Below are positions 58,297 through 63,868 of a DNA stretch of 63,868 nucleotides, piece by piece. A program made the translations under genes and the position numbers. This stretch comes from Verrucomicrobiia bacterium (GTDB lineage Bacteria; Verrucomicrobiota; Verrucomicrobiia; JABWAM01). Each line of letters begins with the position of its first letter. The first letter of the stretch is position 1. The stretch is taken from positions 1 to 63,868 of the forward strand of contig JAQUAF010000026.1 of the NCBI GenBank assembly GCA_028687435.1, in the 5' to 3' direction. Below the pieces are notes generated by a model that was given only the letters and a program-made list of their open reading frames with translations, made no database searches and had not been told where the DNA came from.

Positions 58297-59493
58297 ATGC
58301 GCACAGGAACATTGACATTTGCCAGCCTCTTTTCTGGTTGTGGTGGTTTTGATCTTGGCTTCGTCGCAAAAGGCTTTCGCCCATGCGGGGCCTACGATCA
58401 TGATAACGATGCTGTTGAGAACTTTGCAGCAAACGTTGGGGGGCCAATTAGGAGAGTCGATTTGAACAATGGTGTTCCTGATGAGCACTCACTAATGGGC
58501 CTCGATACACTGATTGCTGGCCCACCCTGCCAAGGTTTTTCAACGGCAGGAAAACGATTGCTTCACGATGAGCGAAACCATCTTGTCCCTCTCACAGCAC
58601 GTTTGGCCCTGCGGATAAATCCGAAGGTTTTAGTGCTAGAAAATGTTTCTGGTGTACTGGCCGGTGATCATGCTCGCTATTGGAGAGAGTTGGATGGGAC
58701 AATGCGCCCCGCAGGTTGGCGAACACACACGATTCGCTGTCAGGCAACGGAACTAGGAATGGCCCAACTCAGAAGTCGTGTCCTTTTTTTTGCCTGGCGC
58801 ACCGGGCGCGATATGGAGTTTGTCCTCCCCAAGCTTCCACCTAGCAATCTGCGCACGGTGCTTGCTAGGGTAAGCTCACAATCCAATCATGACCCGCAGC
58901 AATTGCGAACAGGGAGTATTGAATGGCGAATCGCAAGAAGGATCAAAGCTGGGCAAAAACTCTGCAATGTTCGAGGGGGTTCGAAGTCGGTTGCCGCTTG
59001 GGAGATCCCTGAAGTTTTTGGTCATGTCAGCGAAAATGAACGTACTGTTCTCGAGTTGCTTAGGCGACTGCGGAGGCAGGATCGTCAGCGTGACCGTGGC
59101 GACGCAGATCCCGTGTCACTGGTGCGTCTCAGAGCAGCTCTGGGTGGTCGTTTCCACCGGCTCGTAAATTCGCTCTTAACCAAAGGATATCTGAAACGCG
59201 CAGGAGATGGGGTAGATTTGGTTGGAACATTCAATGGAAAATTTCGACGGCTTTCGTGGGACAAGCCAAGTTGTGCAGTCGATACGCGCTTTGGCTCGCC
59301 GCGCTATTTTCTTCATCCATCCAAAAACAGAGGGTTTACTGTGCGTGAGGCTGCCAGAATTCAAGGTTTTGACGATAATTACGTTTTCCAGTGCAACAAA
59401 CAAGCACAGTACCGACTGATTGGGAATGCGGTACCGCCCCCGTTAGCGGCTGTTGCTGCGGAATTTGTGAAAGGTCTTGTGGGGAGGACATGA
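58297..59493 (+). CDS. C5 cytosine DNA methyltransferase with winged-helix insert
   Basis: Start at ATG 58297 (MRTGTLTFASLFSG); 398 residues. Motifs: I FSGCGGFDLGF (SAM), IV GPPCQGFSTAGKR with catalytic Cys78, VI ENVSG, VIII QLRSR, IX FTVREAARIQGF, X IGNAVPPPLAA. Between VIII and IX the target-recognition region includes a stretch like a winged helix (LVRLRAALGGRFHRLVNSLL then KGYLKRAGDGVDLV). Its stop overlaps the next start (ATGATG around TGA 59491-59493), so it is coupled to the PRTase-like gene. It likely marks self DNA for the operon's effector, or regulates it; no matching restriction enzyme is present. Confidence 0.93.
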   Translation: MRTGTLTFASLFSGCGGFDLGFVAKGFRPCGAYDHDNDAVENFAANVGGPIRRVDLNNGVPDEHSLMGLDTLIAGPPCQGFSTAGKRLLHDERNHLVPLTARLALRINPKVLVLENVSGVLAGDHARYWRELDGTMRPAGWRTHTIRCQATELGMAQLRSRVLFFAWRTGRDMEFVLPKLPPSNLRTVLARVSSQSNHDPQQLRTGSIEWRIARRIKAGQKLCNVRGGSKSVAAWEIPEVFGHVSENERTVLELLRRLRRQDRQRDRGDADPVSLVRLRAALGGRFHRLVNSLLTKGYLKRAGDGVDLVGTFNGKFRRLSWDKPSCAVDTRFGSPRYFLHPSKNRGFTVREAARIQGFDDNYVFQCNKQAQYRLIGNAVPPPLAAVAAEFVKGLVGRT

Positions 59494-60536
59494 TGCATCT
59501 GAAAGCTCTTAGAGAGATGGTAAAAGAGTGGGACATGACAAATCCTGACGAGCGTCCGTCCGCGGCATCGAAGTTTCAGAGCATTCTCGACAGATTAGAG
59601 TGGTTCGGGGAAATCGAATGGTCCGAGTATACGCCCGCGCATAACCCAGAGTACTCGACGAGCTATATGACCAGACTTGCAGGGTGGATTGGAAATGTGA
59701 AGCGGGCAGAAGATTGCAAACTGCTGCTCGAATACTCGCTGCAGTTATCCTTTTTTTCGCACGAAGACCTGTTCGCACTTTACCAAGCTGCCTTTTCAGG
59801 CCCCATCACTCGGTGGATCATCGAACAGGAAGGATTGTCGCTCTTTGATTCGGAATTCCAAACTCGGCTTTCTGACGAACTCCACAAGCGAACTTGGTAT
59901 TGTCCTGTTACTGAAAGCATGAACATTAGCGATTTCTGCCACATAAATCAGATTAGCGGGATTTCTTATCAACCGCGTTTTCGCAACCTGAAAAAGTTTG
60001 GCCATGCAGGGCTTAAGTGCTTCATCCAAGCCCCAAATCCAACGAACTCTGCACCGCCACTCAAACGCTTGGTCTTACTCGAAGATTTTGTTGGTTCAGG
60101 GACACAGGTATCTGGTCCGATTACGTGGGCAGCGTCAAAACTTGATATACCTATTTTGTTTGTCCCCCTGGTTATTTGTGCTCCAGGGGCTCGGCAACTC
60201 GAGAAAATCGGCAAGAAGTTTGTCAGCAAACTGCACGTGAGCCCCTTGATCACTCTCGCCGAACGTGATTTGCTCGGTCCCAAGCGTAACGGCGTGGATG
60301 GGATGGCAAATGCCGATCAGATTGAACGACTTGCACGCGACACCTTTGAGCAAGTAGCCGGTGGGCTCCATACAAACAAAAACACTCCGCCGCACACCGC
60401 ATTCGGTTACAGGCAGACCGGCTCGTCATTTGTTACCTATTCCAATACGTCAAACAACACATTACCCTTAATTCACCACAAACCCAAGACGGGCAGCTGG
60501 CAACCGCTGTTTCCGCGCTCCGCACGGGTTCAGTAA
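59493..60536 (+). CDS. Phosphoribosyltransferase-like conflict-system protein
   Basis: Start at the second ATG (59493, MHLKALREMVKEW; 347 residues), which is 5 bases after GGAGG; ATG 59490 is too close to it. The key motif is LVLLEDFVGSGTQ near residues 193-205, a PRPP-loop-like pattern (hydrophobic stretch, E-D, G-S-G-T) as in type I phosphoribosyltransferases. A helical N-terminal half precedes it. I recall such proteins being called PRTase-CE in work on conflict systems, which I could not check here. The natural substrate is unknown. It sits between the methylase (overlap) and the ATPase (4-base gap). Confidence 0.72.
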   Translation: MHLKALREMVKEWDMTNPDERPSAASKFQSILDRLEWFGEIEWSEYTPAHNPEYSTSYMTRLAGWIGNVKRAEDCKLLLEYSLQLSFFSHEDLFALYQAAFSGPITRWIIEQEGLSLFDSEFQTRLSDELHKRTWYCPVTESMNISDFCHINQISGISYQPRFRNLKKFGHAGLKCFIQAPNPTNSAPPLKRLVLLEDFVGSGTQVSGPITWAASKLDIPILFVPLVICAPGARQLEKIGKKFVSKLHVSPLITLAERDLLGPKRNGVDGMANADQIERLARDTFEQVAGGLHTNKNTPPHTAFGYRQTGSSFVTYSNTSNNTLPLIHHKPKTGSWQPLFPRSARVQ

Positions 60537-60540
60537 AACT

Positions 60541-62643
60541 ATGAACTGGGAAATCAATCCATTCCAAGAACTGTATCTTTCTGACAGCGTTAATGAAGAA
60601 GCTTTTGTGGAGCTGTTCAGTCCGGTGCCCCTGACGTCGGCGATCAACCCCCTCTTCCAGGAAGGCAATGTGGTCCTCCTTGGCACTCAGGGTTGCGGAA
60701 AATCGATGATCCTTCGTTTGCTTTTTCCGGAAACACGAATCGCCTACGCAAACAAAAAAGTGCCTTTCCCTGTTGATATTCGTTCCTCTCGGTTTGTTAG
60801 TGCTGGAGTGAATCTAATCAAAAGTGGAATTTGTGACATCGGTCAAGTTTCCCTCGGAAACGGCGATGATTTCGATGTTGAACATTTAGCATATTTTTTC
60901 GCTGATTTCTTCAATGGTTTGGTTGTCCAAGACCTGCTTAAGACTCTGGTAATCATCAACGACCATTCAGATATTTTTGATGGAATTGTTAATGCAGCCA
61001 ATGGAGCTAAGTTTGCCGAGTCTCTTGTACCGCAGGACTGCTGGCTTGGTTTGCTGGATGGGTGCCGGTCGCTGAATGACATTCAGGAAAAGTTGTCCGA
61101 AAGAATCAAAACTTATCGGCAGTGGATAAGTAATCCAGACATTGGGTTACCCAAAAAGCTCGCAACAACGAAGACTACAATTGGCGAGCCAATTGCCCGC
61201 ACCGTAGAATGCCTAAAGCGCAGCGGGGTGCTTCAAGCCGATGTTAAAGTGTTTGTTCGTGTTGACCAGTTGGAGGAGCTTCACCAGGAAGCGGGTGAAC
61301 ACCAGCGTCGAATACGTGCCAGGTTCCGACAAATGTTAAACCGAGCTTTTGCCTCTCGCGACTTGCGTCTCCATTATCGAATTGGAACCCGCCGTTATGG
61401 CTGGAATCAACCCGAACATTTAATTGTCCATGGAAGTGGGGCGCGATTGGAAGTTCGCCGTGATTACCTGCCTGTTGACCTCGAGGATACGCTTACCCGG
61501 AAAGAGAGACGTAAGGGATGGACATTTCCCTCCTTTGCCGCTAACGCCTTCCGTCGTCGTGTACAGTGGGCGCTCCAACCAGAAGAGAAACCAAACGATA
61601 GATTATTTGCAGGTATATTTGGAAAACAGCCAACTCCTGCTGAACGAGCCGCGAAATTTGCTGGCAATACCCGTGCGCCAGACCAAATTGACCGGATCCT
61701 ACGACTCGTTGAGAGCGAAAACTGGTCTGCGGATTGGAAGAATTGGTTGGGACAGCTAGCAGCGAAGAGCTCTCTTGACGCAGTGCTGGCTGCTGCCTGG
61801 GGAAGGCAAACCGGCGGTGGAAACCGAAAAACGGCCAACCGCGAAAAACCGCCCCCCAGCGACGATAGATGGATGAAGAGATGGTGGAAAAAAGAACGGC
61901 TAATGCAAGGAGTTCTCCAACTGGCCGCCCGCCGCGCACAGCGGCTCCTATGGTGGGGCAGCAAGGACCTGATTAGTTTGAGTGCTCCAAATATTACCGT
62001 ATTTCTGCACCTATGCCACGCAGTATGGGACCTTTTTCTAAAGGAGCAGAGGCTTATTGAGCCCGCATCAAAACGACGGGATTTGCTCGACGGAGCCAGT
62101 ATACCCGAGGACACGCAGGCAGCAGGAATTCAAAATGCTAGCCGTGAATGGCATGAAAAACTGGGCGAGCAGCCCGGAGGCGATGTTCGGCGGCGGTTTA
62201 TTGATGAATTGGGGAGAAAATTCAGAGAGCAACTTCGTGACGATTTGCCAATGAGCTATCCGGGTGCCAACGGATTTTCACTGCGCAGGGACGAACTTGA
62301 ACTTTCTCAAAATCGAGACCTATTGCGCTTCTTAACTGAGGCAGTAGGTTGCGGCGACCTTGTGGCCACAGAACATACAACAAAAAGTCAACGTGGTGAA
62401 AGGCGCGTCAAATTCTATTTGAATCCAGTACTTTCGCCTATTTTCCAGATTCCTGCGGCCCACACTAAGGAGCCTCTGTACTGGAGCGTGCTTGACGTGA
62501 TGCAAGTTGCCAAGGCTGCTCAACTGCCTTTTGCAGTAAATCCGAGATCGTGTGTCGGTGAAGGGGCAGACTTGGAAAAGACGGAATCCTTGGCCGACAT
62601 GGTCCAACGCGACGAGGACCCAAACCAGCTCAAACTGTTCTAG
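60541..62643 (+). CDS. ORC/CDC6-like P-loop ATPase of the conflict operon
   Basis: A 700-residue protein with Walker A VVLLGTQGCGKSMILR near 44-58 and a Walker B-like VFVRVDQLEELHQE near 236-250, placed as in AAA+ proteins of the ORC-CDC6 type. A conserved GTRRYGW follows (sensor-like). Residues about 400-680 are unassigned, with a basic, winged-helix-like end. It probably senses or drives activation of its neighbours by ATP hydrolysis. Gaps of 4 and 8 bases to both neighbours show one transcript. Confidence 0.75.
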   Translation: MNWEINPFQELYLSDSVNEEAFVELFSPVPLTSAINPLFQEGNVVLLGTQGCGKSMILRLLFPETRIAYANKKVPFPVDIRSSRFVSAGVNLIKSGICDIGQVSLGNGDDFDVEHLAYFFADFFNGLVVQDLLKTLVIINDHSDIFDGIVNAANGAKFAESLVPQDCWLGLLDGCRSLNDIQEKLSERIKTYRQWISNPDIGLPKKLATTKTTIGEPIARTVECLKRSGVLQADVKVFVRVDQLEELHQEAGEHQRRIRARFRQMLNRAFASRDLRLHYRIGTRRYGWNQPEHLIVHGSGARLEVRRDYLPVDLEDTLTRKERRKGWTFPSFAANAFRRRVQWALQPEEKPNDRLFAGIFGKQPTPAERAAKFAGNTRAPDQIDRILRLVESENWSADWKNWLGQLAAKSSLDAVLAAAWGRQTGGGNRKTANREKPPPSDDRWMKRWWKKERLMQGVLQLAARRAQRLLWWGSKDLISLSAPNITVFLHLCHAVWDLFLKEQRLIEPASKRRDLLDGASIPEDTQAAGIQNASREWHEKLGEQPGGDVRRRFIDELGRKFREQLRDDLPMSYPGANGFSLRRDELELSQNRDLLRFLTEAVGCGDLVATEHTTKSQRGERRVKFYLNPVLSPIFQIPAAHTKEPLYWSVLDVMQVAKAAQLPFAVNPRSCVGEGADLEKTESLADMVQRDEDPNQLKLF

Positions 62644-62651
62644 GTTTTATT

Positions 62652-63653
62652 ATGACATATCGTCCTTGGGGGTTGCTGGATTGGGCTTTGAAGCTGACGA
62701 ATCGGCGCCAGTGGAAATTTCTTGGTACCTTAGGAACAGAGGAGCGTTGCCTTGGCGCGTGGAAGTGGCTTTCAGAGTTGGGCGACCTCGCTTCTTGCCG
62801 GTTGCTGGAGATTCGCGATCTTCCGTCACGGTACAGCCAGCTCGCCGAAACACTTCTTCATCTCCGCGAGGAAGAGTTTTGCAGCGTTGGAGGCAAGGCG
62901 AGTGAAATTACGAGATCGGTTGAACTCCTTACTGAACTGCACCGCATTGTCACTATTGCTCAGGAGGTTGAGGCCCAAAACGGTGATTCAGTGTTGTTAG
63001 ACATAACAGCTCTGCCCAAACGGTTTTTTTTTCCGCTTCTCCGTCAATTTCATCGAAGCGAAAAAGTGCGAGACCTCCTTGTCACCTATACTTGCCCTGG
63101 CCGTTATATCGATGGTGAACCATTAAGCGAAAATGCAACTGATTGGCTCACCCTCCCAGGCTTTCAAGGAGACGGCTATGGCTCCAAACCAGAAACTTTA
63201 GTCGCCAGCATTGGCTTCATGGTCGAGAGCATGCAGAATCACCTCGCGAGCATTATTAGACACGAATCTGTCAAACTACTTATCCCGTTTCCATCGCCAG
63301 TCTCAATGCTGCGTCGGGCATGGGAGTCTGTCTATAGGCTCGAATCGGCGCGTGAAAGAGGGAAATTTCAACATTACCGTGTGGGCACCGTTGATCTTTG
63401 TGCAGCCTTCGACCGAATTTATCGCCTGAGTCGTGAATGTTCGTCGAAGTTAGCTTTTGCACCTTTCGGGCCGAAGCCGATCTCCGCGGCAATGTGCCTG
63501 TTTGCTTTGCAGCAGGACTGCGCAGTGCACTATCCGCAACCGCGGGTTTACAACCCAAAATATTCCGAGGGTGTTGGCAGCCTTGAAGGGAAGCCTTCGG
63601 TGTACGCTTATTGGATAAAGCATGATGGTCAGAACTTTTATAAAGTGTTGTGA
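62652..63653 (+). CDS. Rossmann-like protein, last gene of the conflict operon
   Basis: A 333-residue protein with no family I can name. Visible: FLGTLGTEERCLGAW near the start, a core strand-loop VLLDITALPKRFFF near 116-129 (D-x-T/S-x-x-P-R type, seen in Rossmannoid sensor or effector domains), and a C-terminal FAPFGPKPISAAMCLFAL then YNPKYSEG. The DxTxxPKR and GPKP motifs could form a nucleotide or ligand pocket. It starts 8 bases after the ATPase gene. Whether it is sensor or effector is open. Confidence 0.65.
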   Translation: MTYRPWGLLDWALKLTNRRQWKFLGTLGTEERCLGAWKWLSELGDLASCRLLEIRDLPSRYSQLAETLLHLREEEFCSVGGKASEITRSVELLTELHRIVTIAQEVEAQNGDSVLLDITALPKRFFFPLLRQFHRSEKVRDLLVTYTCPGRYIDGEPLSENATDWLTLPGFQGDGYGSKPETLVASIGFMVESMQNHLASIIRHESVKLLIPFPSPVSMLRRAWESVYRLESARERGKFQHYRVGTVDLCAAFDRIYRLSRECSSKLAFAPFGPKPISAAMCLFALQQDCAVHYPQPRVYNPKYSEGVGSLEGKPSVYAYWIKHDGQNFYKVL

Positions 63654-63696
63654 CATTCACGCCTGCCGCTAACATCTACATGAGCATGTTTGGAAA

Positions 63697-63868
63697 GTAA
63701 GCGTCAGGCGAAGGTAAGCGTCAAGCGGTGAGCATCTAGCGAGCTGCCCCTTTTGGGGATTAGATTGGGGGCATGAATGTGGTCATTACGTTAGGACTTG
63801 GTCTGCTTATTTTTTTTCTGCGAGCCAGTTGGCAGGGAGGAACTGGCACAACTGCTGGTTGGTCGCTG
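63697..63868 (-). mobile_element. Possible end of an IS66-like element (partial, runs off the window)
   Basis: GTAAGCGTCA occurs at 63697 and again at 63714; GTAAGCG is the kind of terminal sequence I associate with IS66 elements. Inside it, a minus-strand frame comes in from the right edge and stops at 63807. No 3' flank or second end is in view, so this is tentative. Confidence 0.35.
63807..63868 (-). CDS. C-terminal end of a gene entering from the right edge
   Basis: Twenty codons ending CQFLPANWLAEKK then TAA. The F/LLP-x-x-W-L pattern resembles C-termini of IS66-type transposases (TnpC), which fits the repeat at 63697-63723, but so short a piece cannot settle it. Most of the gene is outside the window. 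Confidence 0.35.
   Translation of the reverse strand, partial: ATNQQLCQFLPANWLAEKK

Noticed and set aside
63773..63868. Plus-strand frame with an ATG (MNVVITLGLGLLIFFL) running off the edge
   Set aside because: Looks hydrophobic by chance; the opposite strand gives a more protein-like C-terminus with a stop, so I prefer that.

Overview
The window is high-GC bacterial DNA. The conserved order tuf-rpmG-trnW-secE-nusG-rplKAJL-rpoBC-rpsL-rpsG-fusA-rpsJ-rplC marks it as chromosomal. A weak use of strong Shine-Dalgarno sites, a large AT-less polyketide synthase and the many decayed accessory genes would fit Verrucomicrobiota (PVC group), but that placement is an inference from gene content and was not tested by a tree.

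Layout: 1-0.9 kb holds remnants (tail of an MFS transporter, tail of a sugar-isomerase-like TIM barrel). 1.0-3.9 kb is a plus-strand hybrid histidine kinase with its own good sigma-70-like promoter. 3.9-21.2 kb is one long minus-strand translation/transcription superoperon, read from a clear promoter near 21.2 kb and carrying tRNA-Thr(GGT) and tRNA-Trp(CCA). It stops after rplC, so the rest of the usual S10 cluster is elsewhere. 21.4-25.0 kb holds miaB, a receiver-only response regulator and a NIF3-like protein, with about 0.85 kb of unassignable DNA between miaB and the regulator.

25.1-33.9 kb is a three-gene minus-strand cassette: SWIM-SNF2 helicase, TPR protein, and a 1,661-residue protein joining a PglY/BrxC-like P-loop ATPase to a PglZ-like C-terminus. 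It looks like a compact BREX/Pgl relative with no methyltransferase. 34.0-39.0 kb is a graveyard of defence genes: an intact Phd-VapC-type pair, an AbiEi-like regulator overlapping an HsdR N-terminal fragment, fragments of a PIN toxin, a Phd antitoxin, a DUF4143-type ATPase and a type III Res subunit, and an AlbA_2/HATPase protein split by one in-frame TAG.

39.0-55.6 kb is a single minus-strand gene of about 5,515 codons: an AT-less (trans-AT-type) polyketide synthase with four ketosynthases and a BAHD-like acyltransferase at its C-terminus where a thioesterase would be expected. Two of its linkers carry the same 103-bp G-rich repeat, in frame.

55.6-63.9 kb is an island-like segment: a DUF2283 gene, the 3' end of a tRNA-Ser (a likely att relic), a complete IS630-family element, and a compact plus-strand operon of C5 cytosine methyltransferase, phosphoribosyltransferase-like protein, ORC/CDC6-like P-loop ATPase and a Rossmann-like protein. 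The operon has the look of an NTP-dependent conflict (anti-phage) system. The right edge appears to enter an IS66-like element.
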